Shown here piece after piece: positions 35,126-43,805 of a stretch of 64,000 bases of DNA. Under the pieces are notes generated by a model, which saw only the letters and a program-made list of their open reading frames with translations, made no database searches and had not been told where the DNA came from. The translations under genes were made by a program, and so were the position numbers. The DNA is from Candidatus Limihabitans stercoravium. Its GTDB lineage: Bacteria; Bacillota; Clostridia; Christensenellales; CAG-314. Within the stretch, counting starts at the first letter, position 1. Every line of letters starts with the position of its first letter. The stretch covers positions 16,363 to 80,362 of the forward strand of contig DVLO01000044.1 in NCBI GenBank assembly GCA_018715495.1, written 5' to 3'.

Positions 35126-37288
35126 ATGAAAAAAAACAAATTATGGCAAGTGGCAATATGTTTTGTACTAATATTGTCAATGTGCTTTCCGTTGCTTGCG
35201 GGATGCACCCCTGCACAATCTTCAAGTTTCCATGTAGGCACTACTGCTCCTGCTGACGACTTGGGTCAAAAGGGGGATTTCTACTTCAACAAAACAACAA
35301 GTGAGTTGTTCTACAAGACTGATGCCTGGGAGAAGGTAGCTGACCTCAAGGGGCAGCAAGGACAACCCGGACAAACCGGTGAACAAGGAGTAGGCGTTAC
35401 CGACGTTGCACTGGTTGACGGTGAAATCATTGTAACACTCAGCAACGGTGAAAAAATCAATGTAGGTCCTTTGCCGACTGACGAATCGCAACAACCCGAA
35501 TTCAGCGAAACGGATGCAAAAAATGCTTTCTACGCTAAAATGAAGGAAAAGGCAGCCAGCTTCGGAATCGACACCGACAGACTGACATTCAACAGTGCAA
35601 TCAGCGAAAGTTCCGGCTCTATAACTTCTCGTGACATGGCGAAAATGGGTGTTATGGCAATGGGCTACGACGAGCTTGTAAAAATTTGGAACCAACACAA
35701 ATACACCTTCACTACTTCCGAAGTGGTCAAGACAATTACGGTAGAATCCACATTCATGGAAGGTGACTACGGACACTATCTTTCCGATCACTATTACGTA
35801 CTGGGAGGAAAAACAGGTAGTCTTGCCAAAACCAGCGCAGGCACTCCTGTTACTTGCATTGTAGTGGCGGTCAAGGGACCGAACGACGCTACGTTTGTGG
35901 GATTTATTTCAGGCAAGTTCCGTGATACGGACAGCCAGAACAGATTCCGCCTTGCAAAAACAGCTTTTGACATAGCCAGTCAAAAATATCTTGACAAAAA
36001 TGCCGACACTTCGGCATTGGAAGAAACATTGCCCAGTGACTGCATGATAACAATACTGTCTCTGCCCCAAACAGGAAATCTGCTTTCGTATAACTACTAC
36101 GACTGGTATGCAGAGGACAGTCCGTATCTGGTATACGATAAAAACGGAACAATGCCCTACTACACGGCAAGTTCGTGGAAAATACTCACTTGCATGACTG
36201 CCCTTGATTACATTGCCGATCTGGACGAAACATTGACCATTACCGAAAGCTGTATAAAATCCGGATCCGGTCCGGTGTTTGACGGAGGAGAAGTTATTAC
36301 CTACCGTGACGCATTGCATCTTATATTGCTTCCCTCTTCCAATACCACCTGCGTTGCAATAGCTGCGGCTGTCGGTCAAAAAATATTGCAACACGAATCT
36401 TCCGTCAGCGGAGGTCCTGTATACAGCCCTGTAGGAGAAGGGGACTTCGGTTTTGACACAGCACCCGTAGTATCAGTTTCCGAGGCAAAATCCAATCCCG
36501 ATACAGGAATGCCGGTCAAAGTACGTGGCGTCGTGATCGGTGCTACCAACACTTACGACAACAGCACCAGCACGGTAATGCTCATAAAGGACGAGCAGTC
36601 CAACGAAATCTGCGGCGTGGCGAAAGCATTGACTACCAAAAGTGCTTTTGAAACCAATCTTCCCTTCGAGATAGGCGATATAGTAGAAATACCTGTCATC
36701 TGCGAAGTGGTTCCTGGAAATTTCAGCTACGGCGGCGAACACAACAAACTGACATTCACATGGTTCGGTGATCGTTTCGACTCGACAGACCCCACACCGT
36801 TTGTAACCAAGTACAGGGTCGGCCACACCGACAACTTCGCAATTGACAAAGAACAGGTAACAACCGTCATCGACTCACAGGAAGACCTTGAAGCATTCTG
36901 CAACAGAGAATCAGGTCTGCACTGGGAAATCGTAATTCTCAGAGGTACAACAGAACAACCGCTCAAAGCCGTTACAGGCGCAGCTACTGCCAGCGGTAAA
37001 GAAGACAAGGACATGAAGCGTGAATACATCAGAATCTTCTTCGACAATCCGACAAGTATTGACGAGCAAAAAGTAGGAAAAACGTCTCCAAGTCTCAGTA
37101 ACTTCGGAAACCTTCACAATCTGCCTGACCTACTGAGCACAATGATGTTCAATCAGACGGAATACGCACAGGAAGATTTTACACAACCTTACACATTTGT
37201 AGGCGATGTGTACTGTCTGGTGATAGGCGGTTCTACTGCATATTACCACTTTATCGTACCCGATGCTTCCTGCATTGTTCCGGCTTGA
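35126..37288 (+). CDS. Lipoprotein with circularly permuted D,D-carboxypeptidase (S11) domain and OB-like domain
   Basis: 720 residues. Lipobox LLAGC (C27); a short spacer with a collagen-like GxxGxxG stretch (about 76-90). Residues about 130-290 match the C-terminal half of S11 D-Ala-D-Ala carboxypeptidases, from AFYAKMKEKAASFGID through TSRDMAKMGVMAM to GGKTGS (KTG 229-231). Residues about 300-425 match the N-terminal half, with SxxK at 349-352 (SSWK), the segment ITYRDALHLILLPSSN and SxN at 404-406. The normal order is SxxK, SxN, KTG; here KTG comes first. The C-terminal about 270 residues start with an OB-fold-like region (VKVRGVVIGATNTYD). All three catalytic motifs are intact, so an active, permuted cell-wall enzyme is plausible. 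AGGAGG precedes the ATG. Confidence 0.75.
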   Translation: MKKNKLWQVAICFVLILSMCFPLLAGCTPAQSSSFHVGTTAPADDLGQKGDFYFNKTTSELFYKTDAWEKVADLKGQQGQPGQTGEQGVGVTDVALVDGEIIVTLSNGEKINVGPLPTDESQQPEFSETDAKNAFYAKMKEKAASFGIDTDRLTFNSAISESSGSITSRDMAKMGVMAMGYDELVKIWNQHKYTFTTSEVVKTITVESTFMEGDYGHYLSDHYYVLGGKTGSLAKTSAGTPVTCIVVAVKGPNDATFVGFISGKFRDTDSQNRFRLAKTAFDIASQKYLDKNADTSALEETLPSDCMITILSLPQTGNLLSYNYYDWYAEDSPYLVYDKNGTMPYYTASSWKILTCMTALDYIADLDETLTITESCIKSGSGPVFDGGEVITYRDALHLILLPSSNTTCVAIAAAVGQKILQHESSVSGGPVYSPVGEGDFGFDTAPVVSVSEAKSNPDTGMPVKVRGVVIGATNTYDNSTSTVMLIKDEQSNEICGVAKALTTKSAFETNLPFEIGDIVEIPVICEVVPGNFSYGGEHNKLTFTWFGDRFDSTDPTPFVTKYRVGHTDNFAIDKEQVTTVIDSQEDLEAFCNRESGLHWEIVILRGTTEQPLKAVTGAATASGKEDKDMKREYIRIFFDNPTSIDEQKVGKTSPSLSNFGNLHNLPDLLSTMMFNQTEYAQEDFTQPYTFVGDVYCLVIGGSTAYYHFIVPDASCIVPA

Positions 37289-37302
37289 TAAGTTTTCTCC
37301 AT

Positions 37303-37342
37303 AAAAACACAGGGGACGCAATCTGCGTCCCCTGTGTTTTTT
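37303..37342. terminator. Bidirectional terminator
   Basis: An 18-bp perfect stem (37303-37320 with 37324-37341) with a 3-base loop, A run on one side and T run on the other, between convergent genes. Confidence 0.9.
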
Positions 37343-37362
37343 ATACACTTTTAAAATTTAAT

Positions 37363-38166
37363 TTACTTTACCGCAACAATGTTGCTGTCAGGCATTCTGA
37401 CTTCATCTTCGCTCATTTCAAGATACTGCACAATATCACGGATGAGTCTCGGACTGTTGTTTGTAAGAAACAGAGCATGACCTACGTCGTCATATAATTT
37501 CAATTTGTGGTAGGTAAAGAAATCGCACACGAAGTCTGCCGATGATCTTGGGACAAGTTCATCAAGCTTACCCCACACCACCATTGCAGGAACATCAATA
37601 CTTTGCCTTTCCTTCAATGCGTCGTTACACAACTTCATTAGATCTCTGAACACACTGTACGTGTGACTGTTTATATTTGGTAAAATTCGTCTTATTCCTA
37701 TACGAATAGACAACAAGCTGTTGTTGCGGTAAGGTTTCAAGTAGTCGTTTGCCTCTCTCATACGTGCGGCGACAGCCCCGTTTGAATTCTGGTACTTCTC
37801 GTTGTAGGTCTTGAAGTAAAAGGACAGCATGGCAAACAACGAACGGAAATTGAGATATTTGTTGGAAGGTGCGCACAATACTGCACGGTGCACATCCCTT
37901 ACCGAACAAAGATAGGAAGTCAATGCTCCGCCCATAGAAAAGCCGATGACATCTACCTGGTCGTACTTTTCACGCAACATGTCGTAATCGGAACGGACTG
38001 TCGCAAGCGTATCCGCAACGTTAAATTCGTTGAAGTTGACCTTACCGTTGTGTCCGGGAATCTTACACTTGTAAACGCAATCGTAGTCGCCCAAGCTGTC
38101 GTAGAGATCACCGAAATCCGCCACGTCTGTCAGAAAACCGTGTATTGTCATCACTGCCTTGCTCAT
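37363..38166 (-). CDS. Alpha/beta hydrolase
   Basis: 267 residues with the alpha/beta-hydrolase layout: oxyanion-side HGF near the start, nucleophile elbow GFSMGG (S77), acid in GKLDELVPRSSAD and histidine in DVGHALFLT. It resembles carboxylesterase or monoacylglycerol-lipase-like proteins; no signal peptide, so cytoplasmic. The substrate is unknown. The start at 38166 was chosen for the AAAGGAGG upstream. Last gene of a three-gene operon with ung and a small membrane protein. Confidence 0.85.
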   Translation of the reverse strand: MSKAVMTIHGFLTDVADFGDLYDSLGDYDCVYKCKIPGHNGKVNFNEFNVADTLATVRSDYDMLREKYDQVDVIGFSMGGALTSYLCSVRDVHRAVLCAPSNKYLNFRSLFAMLSFYFKTYNEKYQNSNGAVAARMREANDYLKPYRNNSLLSIRIGIRRILPNINSHTYSVFRDLMKLCNDALKERQSIDVPAMVVWGKLDELVPRSSADFVCDFFTYHKLKLYDDVGHALFLTNNSPRLIRDIVQYLEMSEDEVRMPDSNIVAVK

Positions 38167-38177
38167 AAAGACCTCCT

Positions 38178-38840
38178 TTACCACCTGATTTCCCTATCTT
38201 GAAGTGCAAGAAAATCGTTGGCTTTGCTGAAATGCCTACAACCGAAAAATCCGTGATAAGCCGACAACGGACTGGGATGTGCGGCGGTAAGCACAAGATG
38301 TTGTCTGCCTGTAATCAACCTGCGTTTAGAGATTGCATTGTTTCCCCACAGCATGAACACCACTCCACGCTCTCTGTTGTTGAGATATTTTATTACAGAA
38401 TCGGTAAATATTTCCCAACCCTTGCCCTTGTGTGAATTGGAAAGACCTGCTTCCACCGTCAGTACGGTGTTTAGCAACAGTACTCCCTGATCCGCCCAAG
38501 GTGTGAGATTTCCACCCTTGATCATGCTGTCGTAACCAAGATCATCCTTTATTTCCTTTCTGATGTTTACAAGACTTTGAGGAGGACGCACTCCGTCGGG
38601 CACGGAAAAAGCCAATCCCATTGCCTGCCCGGGATTGATGTAGGGATCCTGCCCAAGTATTACGACGTTTACCTCATCGGGACTTGTTGTGTCAAAAGCA
38701 TTTAAAATCAGCTGCTTGGGTGGGTAGATTGCCTTCGTTCGGTATTCTTCAACAAGAAATCTCTTCAGTTCGACAAAGTAAGGCTGACTGAACTGTTCTT
38801 TAAACAATTCTTCCCATCCGTTGTAGTATCTGTCTTTCAT
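38178..38840 (-). CDS. ung: Uracil-DNA glycosylase
   Basis: Removes uracil from DNA as the first step of base-excision repair. 220 residues, normal family length. Catalytic water-activating Asp lies in ILGQDPYINPGQAMGLAFSV and the catalytic His in AAHPSPLSAYHGFFGCRHFS. The first motif differs from the usual GQDPYHGPGQAHGL: the histidine after PY is isoleucine and the later histidine is methionine. These are not the two main catalytic residues. Middle gene of the operon; its ribosome site is weak. Confidence 0.95.
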   Translation of the reverse strand: MKDRYYNGWEELFKEQFSQPYFVELKRFLVEEYRTKAIYPPKQLILNAFDTTSPDEVNVVILGQDPYINPGQAMGLAFSVPDGVRPPQSLVNIRKEIKDDLGYDSMIKGGNLTPWADQGVLLLNTVLTVEAGLSNSHKGKGWEIFTDSVIKYLNNRERGVVFMLWGNNAISKRRLITGRQHLVLTAAHPSPLSAYHGFFGCRHFSKANDFLALQDREIRW

Positions 38841-38846
38841 CTTAAA

Positions 38847-39278
38847 TTACACTTTCTTGATGAGAATTGAATTGGAAACACCTGATATTGTGTCACCTTC
38901 AGCAAGATAAATACTGTCGTCCTTAGAAAATTCACGGACAAGACCGTTGAATCTTACGTTGAACTTTTCTTCGCTTTCGATACTGCTTTCTACAATGTAC
39001 TTACCTGTGGAAATCTGTCCCTGTGCACCTGCACTGTAAATGACGTTGCGGGCAAGTACGTAAAATTCGCCACGCATTTCCATTTCTTCAAGATATTCAC
39101 TTGCGGTCTGTACTTTTTCGCCCTTATCTTCCTTAGTCTTCAACTTACCTTTGTTTCCACGAATGATGTATACAGCAAGGGCTATTGCCACAATCAGAGC
39201 AATTGCACACACAACGGCAAGTATAGTCACATAGGTTTCCAATCCTGATTCATCCAGAGCCAAAAACAACATTGACAT
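38847..39278 (-). CDS. Single-pass membrane protein of unknown function
   Basis: Not recognised. 143 residues: an N-terminal membrane segment (about 18-41) without a cleavage site, a short Lys/Glu-rich linker, and a soluble C-terminal domain of about 75 residues (FYVLARNVIYSAGAQGQIS, then ISGVSNSILIKKV) with a beta-rich look. GGAGGAG precedes the ATG. First gene of the operon with ung and the hydrolase, with a clear promoter. Confidence 0.75.
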   Translation of the reverse strand: MSMLFLALDESGLETYVTILAVVCAIALIVAIALAVYIIRGNKGKLKTKEDKGEKVQTASEYLEEMEMRGEFYVLARNVIYSAGAQGQISTGKYIVESSIESEEKFNVRFNGLVREFSKDDSIYLAEGDTISGVSNSILIKKV

Positions 39279-39307
39279 ATTCGTACTCCTCCAATGTACT
39301 TTTTACC

Positions 39308-39336
39308 ATTGTATCACACCGCAAAACAAAGTGCAA
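39308..39336 (-). promoter_or_regulatory. Promoter of the membrane protein-ung-hydrolase operon
   Basis: On the minus strand: TTGCAC (39331-39336), 17-bp spacer, TACAAT (39308-39313). Confidence 0.65.
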
Positions 39337-39542
39337 CACTTACGCCGATTATTATATATTGTATAAATTAAACACATTGTAACGCACATTTTATTTAAAA
39401 ATTAATCAATATCTCAATTTTTATCGATCTTCCGGGCATATAGGCTAATCAGACATAAAGCTAACTGTTGTTTTTACAACGGTTTCCACTGTTTCACAAA
39501 CGCTTTACCAAAATATTTAAATGGACGTTTCGCTGCCAGAAC
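39337..39542. other. Intergenic stretch without recognised features
   Basis: AT-rich; part of a 309-bp gap between two minus-strand operons. No gene or RNA seen. Confidence 0.5.
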
Positions 39543-39574
39543 AAAAAAAGTACGCCTGCTGAAACAGGCGTACT
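39543..39574 (-). terminator. Terminator of adhE and the kinase-like gene
   Basis: A perfect 10-bp stem (39549-39558 with 39565-39574) and a T run on the minus strand. Confidence 0.85.
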
Positions 39575-39587
39575 GTAAAAATTGTTG

Positions 39588-40337
39588 TTATTCGTAATCT
39601 ACTACGTTTATCCACTTCAAGAGGAAATCTCTTTCTTCCTTGTTGCCCTTGACAAGCTGTGTTGCGGCAACAATGGGGATGCACTTCTGAACGTATCTCT
39701 TGTCGGTGTTGGTCTTGGTGCAGAACAAGTCAAGATACTGTTCCGCAAGAGCTTCCTTGCCTTCAAGATAGAACAGCAAGTAGGTGCGTGCAACGTCCAT
39801 TGATGCGTTACCTTGCGTTGCGTGCGACCAGTCGATGACAAAGGGTGTGCCGTCGTTGTCAATGATTACGTTACTTGGGTTGAAGTCACCGTGACAAACC
39901 TTCTTGTGACGGGGCAACGCTTCAAGACGTGTGTGAAGTTCGTACTTGGTTGCAGCGTCAAGATCGGTCATGTCAATCTTGCGGGACATCTTGTCCTTTT
40001 GCTTTGTGAGCAACGGGCTTACTTGCTTGTGTATCCACAGTTGAATTTCAACAAATTTGTTGAGATACTTGTCAATTTCTTCGGGATGTTCTTCCATCAA
40101 TTGTGCAAGAGTCTTTCCCTTGACGTAAGACAATGTGATTGCCCACTTGCCTTCACGCTTGCTTACTTCCAACAAGGAAGGAACATTTACTTCCGTTTCT
40201 TCGATACGTGCGTGGTTCAACGCTTCGTTCAACACCATTGCCGTGTTGTATTCGTAGTCAAACACCTTGATGATCTTGTCATCGGCAAGATAGATTTGCT
40301 TGTCCTTGCGGGTGACAATGAGTTTTTCCTTCGACAT
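39588..40337 (-). CDS. Aminoglycoside/choline phosphotransferase-family kinase
   Basis: 249 residues with an APH-type kinase fold: the catalytic loop CHGDFNPSNVIID (His-Gly-Asp and Asn) and the metal-binding motif FVIDWSHATQGN. The N-lobe lysine is probably K24 in DDKIIKVFDYE. Real substrates of such proteins include small alcohols, sugars, aminoglycosides and phosphatidylcholine precursors; none is evident here. It starts 3 bp after adhE, with AGGAGG inside the adhE end, so the two are co-transcribed. That link suggests a metabolic rather than antibiotic-resistance role. Confidence 0.82.
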   Translation of the reverse strand: MSKEKLIVTRKDKQIYLADDKIIKVFDYEYNTAMVLNEALNHARIEETEVNVPSLLEVSKREGKWAITLSYVKGKTLAQLMEEHPEEIDKYLNKFVEIQLWIHKQVSPLLTKQKDKMSRKIDMTDLDAATKYELHTRLEALPRHKKVCHGDFNPSNVIIDNDGTPFVIDWSHATQGNASMDVARTYLLFYLEGKEALAEQYLDLFCTKTNTDKRYVQKCIPIVAATQLVKGNKEERDFLLKWINVVDYE

Positions 40338-40340
40338 ATT

Positions 40341-42935
40341 TTATTCCTCCTTTCCGTAGTAAGCGTCAAGATACATCTGCTTGATTTCGCTCATCAATGG
40401 GTAACGTGGGTTTGCACCGGTGCATTGGTCATCGAATGCCTGTTCGGTCATTTCGTCCAACTTTTCAAGGAAGTACTTTTCATCAACGCCGTATTCCTTG
40501 ATAGATTTCTTGATACCTACCGATTGTTTCAGTTCGTTGATTGCCTTGATGAGGTTGTCAAGTTTTTCATTGTCGTTCTTGCCCTTCAACCCCATCATGT
40601 CGGCAATTTCGGCGTATCTTGACAATGTGTGCGGGTAAGCATATTGAGGGAACGTACCCATCTTTTTAGGTGTTTCGCTTGCATTGAAACGCATTACATA
40701 TGTGATGAGCAAGGCGTTGGCGACACCGTGAGGAAGGTGATGGAACGCACCCAGCTTGTGAGCCATTGAGTGGCATACACCAAGGAAAGCATTTGCAAAA
40801 GCCATACCTGCCATTGTAGCAGCGTTAGCCATCTTTTCACGGGCAAGAATGTTGCTTCCGTCGTTATAAGCTGTTGGCAGATACTCAAAAATAGTCTTTA
40901 TAGAACGCAATGCAAGACCGTCGGTGTAGTCTGTTGCAAGCATTGATGCGTAAGCCTCAAGGTCGTGAGTCAATGCGTCGATACCCGATGCGCTTGTCAG
41001 TCCCTTGGGTGAAGACATCATGAGATCGCAGTCTACAATTGCCATGTCGGGCAACAGTTCGTAGTCGGCAAGAGGATACTTGGTTCCGCTGTTTTCGTCA
41101 GTAATTACCGCAAAAGGTGTAACTTCCGAACCTGTACCTGCAGATGTGGGAACGGCTACAAAGTACGCCTTTTCGCCCATCTTGGGGAAGGTATAAATAC
41201 GTTTTCTGATGTCGGAGAAACGCATTGCCATGTCCATGAAGTCTGCTTCGGGGTGTTCGTAGAGTACCCACATGATCTTTCCGGCGTCCATTGCCGAACC
41301 GCCGCCCAATGCGATGATACAGTCAGGTTGGAATGCACGCATTTGTTCCGCACCTGCCTTGGCACTCTTCAGAGTGGGGTCAGGCTCAACATCGAAGAAT
41401 GTTGCGTGTTGCACTCCGTAACTGTTCAACTTGTCGGTGATGCACTTGGTAAAACCGTTGCTGAACAGGAAGTTGTCTGTTACTATAAACACCTTTTTCT
41501 TACCCATTGCGACAATTTCGTCAAGGGCAACGGGAAGGCATCCCTTCTTGATATAGATTTTTTCCGGTGCTTTAAACCACAACATGTTTTCTCTCCTTTC
41601 CGCAACTGTCTTGATGTTCAAGAGGTGCTTTACCCCTACGTTTTCCGACACGGAGTTACCACCCCATGATCCGCAGCCCAATGTCAAGGAAGGAGCAAGA
41701 CGGAAGTTGTACAGGTCACCGATACCGCCCTGTGCAGACGGTGTGTTGATGAGAATACGGCAAGCCTTCATTGTGTTGTAGAAACTTGCTGTCTTTTCCG
41801 TTTCTTTGTGCTGATCGATGTAAAGAGAAGCTGTGTGACCAAGACCGCCGTCTTCAACAAGTCTTTCCGCCTTTTTCAATGCGTCATTGAAATCCGACGC
41901 CTTGTACATTGCAAGTACGGGAGACAGCTTTTCGTGAGCAAATTCTTCCGACAATTCAACGCTTTCCACTTCACCGATGAGTATCTTGGTGTCAGTCGGA
42001 ACTTCAACGCCCGACAACTGTGCAATGCGGTAAGCCGATTGTCCTACAATCTTGGCATTCAACGAACCGTTGATGATGATTGTCTTTCTTACCTTGTCCT
42101 TTTCTTCGTCGTTTAAGAAGTAGCAACCTCTTTGTTGAAATTCCTTCTTGACCTTGTTGTAGACGTCACTAAGTGCAATTACCGACTGTTCGGAAGCGCA
42201 AATCATACCGTTGTCGAATGTCTTGCTGTGAATGATGGAGTTTACTGCCAACAGTATGTCGGCACTGCTGTCGATGATGGCAGGAGTGTTACCTGCGCCT
42301 ACACCCAATGCAGGTTTACCTGATGAGTAAGCCGCACGTACCATTCCGGGACCGCCCGTTGCAAGGATGATGTCCGATTCCTTCATCAGCATGTTGGTCA
42401 GTTCAAGGCTGGGTACATCGATCCAACTTACAATGCCTTCCGGAGCACCTGCCTTAACGGCTGCTTCCAACACCACTTTAGCTGCTGCAATTGTCGATTG
42501 CTTAGCTCTTGGGTGAGGACTGATGATGATACCGTTGCGTGTCTTCAATGCAAGCAACACCTTGAATATTGCAGTAGATGTGGGGTTGGTTGTGGGGATT
42601 ACAGCCCCAACTAATCCGATTGGTTCGGCAATCTTTCTGATTCCGTAAACCTTGTCTTCTTCTATAACTCCGCATGTCTTGGTATTGCGGTAAGCGTTGT
42701 AAATGTATTCCGATGCGTAGTGATTCTTGATTACCTTGTCTTCAACGATACCCATGCCCGTTTCTTCAACAGCCAGTTTCGCCAAAGGAATACGTGCCTT
42801 GTTAGCGGCAGTCGCAGCGGCAAGGAAAATTGCGTCTACCTGCTGCTGTGTGAATGTGGCGTATTGTTTCTGAGCGTTGCGCACAACCTCAAATTCCTTA
42901 GCCAATGATTCCACACTGTCTACAAATGTCTTCAT
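40341..42935 (-). CDS. adhE: Bifunctional acetaldehyde-CoA/alcohol dehydrogenase
   Basis: Reduces acetyl-CoA to acetaldehyde and then ethanol with NADH, recycling NAD during fermentation. 864 residues, the usual fusion. The aldehyde dehydrogenase half carries the catalytic cysteine in GMICASEQS (C246). The iron-dependent alcohol dehydrogenase half has GGGSAMDAGK and the metal ligands in GIDALTHDLEAY and HSMAHKLGAFHHLPHG. AdhE assembles into long filaments (spirosomes). The start at 42935 was chosen for the GGGG ribosome site and fit to family starts. Confidence 0.98.
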   Translation of the reverse strand: MKTFVDSVESLAKEFEVVRNAQKQYATFTQQQVDAIFLAAATAANKARIPLAKLAVEETGMGIVEDKVIKNHYASEYIYNAYRNTKTCGVIEEDKVYGIRKIAEPIGLVGAVIPTTNPTSTAIFKVLLALKTRNGIIISPHPRAKQSTIAAAKVVLEAAVKAGAPEGIVSWIDVPSLELTNMLMKESDIILATGGPGMVRAAYSSGKPALGVGAGNTPAIIDSSADILLAVNSIIHSKTFDNGMICASEQSVIALSDVYNKVKKEFQQRGCYFLNDEEKDKVRKTIIINGSLNAKIVGQSAYRIAQLSGVEVPTDTKILIGEVESVELSEEFAHEKLSPVLAMYKASDFNDALKKAERLVEDGGLGHTASLYIDQHKETEKTASFYNTMKACRILINTPSAQGGIGDLYNFRLAPSLTLGCGSWGGNSVSENVGVKHLLNIKTVAERRENMLWFKAPEKIYIKKGCLPVALDEIVAMGKKKVFIVTDNFLFSNGFTKCITDKLNSYGVQHATFFDVEPDPTLKSAKAGAEQMRAFQPDCIIALGGGSAMDAGKIMWVLYEHPEADFMDMAMRFSDIRKRIYTFPKMGEKAYFVAVPTSAGTGSEVTPFAVITDENSGTKYPLADYELLPDMAIVDCDLMMSSPKGLTSASGIDALTHDLEAYASMLATDYTDGLALRSIKTIFEYLPTAYNDGSNILAREKMANAATMAGMAFANAFLGVCHSMAHKLGAFHHLPHGVANALLITYVMRFNASETPKKMGTFPQYAYPHTLSRYAEIADMMGLKGKNDNEKLDNLIKAINELKQSVGIKKSIKEYGVDEKYFLEKLDEMTEQAFDDQCTGANPRYPLMSEIKQMYLDAYYGKEE

Positions 42936-42992
42936 AAATCCCCCTTTCGGACGTTGCCGTCCCTTTACGTTACTGTTTTTCAAACATTAACT

Positions 42993-43020
42993 ATTATATG
43001 TTTTTTTACGCAACTGGCAA
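42993..43020 (-). promoter_or_regulatory. Probable promoter of adhE with flanking inverted repeat
   Basis: On the minus strand: TTGCCA (43015-43020), 16-bp spacer, TATAAT (42993-42998). AAACAT (42982-42987) and ATGTTT (42998-43003) form an inverted repeat around the -10 region. It does not fit the usual Rex site, so the regulator is unknown. Confidence 0.5.
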
Positions 43021-43352
43021 CTGAATAAGCCCATAAGAAGAATACCGATATTTTATTAATCCATAAGATTTGTTTATTATATTTTATTTTCGCATGATTT
43101 CGATTATATCCGTAAAATGATTTTTCCACAGCAGAAAAGACATAAAATTCAAGTAATGACAGTTTTGTGCAATTTTTGCCAAATGAAATGCAGACAAAAC
43201 GACTACAAATTACACTTCGCTTGAAAAAATGTAAATTACCGTTTTAAAGGCTGATTTTAAAGGTGCTGATGCAATAAAATGTAAATTCTTACACTAATCT
43301 ACCGTTGAAATTTACAGATTGAAAGACAGCAATATTCAAACAACAGAGTTTT
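43021..43352. other. AT-rich intergenic region with short repeats
   Basis: No gene seen. TTTTAAAGG-CTGAT occurs twice in tandem (43242-43270), and AAAATGTAAATT twice (near 43227 and 43277). These may be decayed repeats or protein sites. Confidence 0.4.
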
Positions 43353-43387
43353 AAAAAATTGCAGTCGTTGTTACTACGACCGCAATT
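43353..43387 (-). terminator. Terminator of the 67-residue protein gene
   Basis: An 11-12-bp stem with one mismatch around ATTGC/GCAAT, followed on the minus strand by six T. Confidence 0.65.
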
Positions 43388-43411
43388 GAGATTTTATAAA
43401 ACAACTGCAAT

Positions 43412-43615
43412 TTAATTGTTGTTTTCGAAGTCAAGGTACTCCAGAGCTTCTTCAGCGGTAGACAGCCTTGTTTCGGAAGGGGAAACAAGTATCACCAACG
43501 GAAGTCCTACACATGAATTCACTTTATATATCGGAACATACACTTGGTAATCTTTCCAATCCTTGCCCCTTTTTACCCCATCTGCTGACAATTGTTCAAT
43601 AAGTTGTTGTATCAT
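43412..43615 (-). CDS. Small protein of unknown function
   Basis: 67 residues (starts MIQQLIEQLSADGVKRGKDW, acidic C-terminus). Not recognised. It is probably real: AAGGAGG precedes the ATG, a promoter lies upstream and a terminator follows. No membrane segment. Confidence 0.6.
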   Translation of the reverse strand: MIQQLIEQLSADGVKRGKDWKDYQVYVPIYKVNSCVGLPLVILVSPSETRLSTAEEALEYLDFENNN

Positions 43616-43692
43616 TTAAAAACCTCCTTGAAACATTTGTTTAGCCACTATTGTCGTTATTGCAAAAACACCACAATCAGCTGTGCCACACA

Positions 43693-43721
43693 AGTATATC
43701 ACATTGTTTACTTCAATTCAA
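43693..43721 (-). promoter_or_regulatory. Promoter of the small 67-residue protein gene
   Basis: On the minus strand: TTGAAT (43716-43721), 17-bp spacer, TATACT (43693-43698). Confidence 0.65.
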
Positions 43722-43767
43722 TACCTGCTTTTAAAATTACTGCCTACAATTTGCACCACACCGCAAC

Positions 43768-43798
43768 AAAAAAGCAGGACGACACAATGCCGTCCTGC
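43768..43798 (-). terminator. Terminator of the 1,432-residue protein gene
   Basis: An 8-bp stem (43774-43781 with 43791-43798) and a T run on the minus strand. Confidence 0.8.
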
Positions 43799-43805
43799 CA
43801 TTTAA

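Noticed and set aside
42981..43003. Rex (redox repressor) site at the adhE promoter
   Set aside because: The inverted repeat AAACAT/ATGTTT does not match the TTGTTAA-type Rex consensus.
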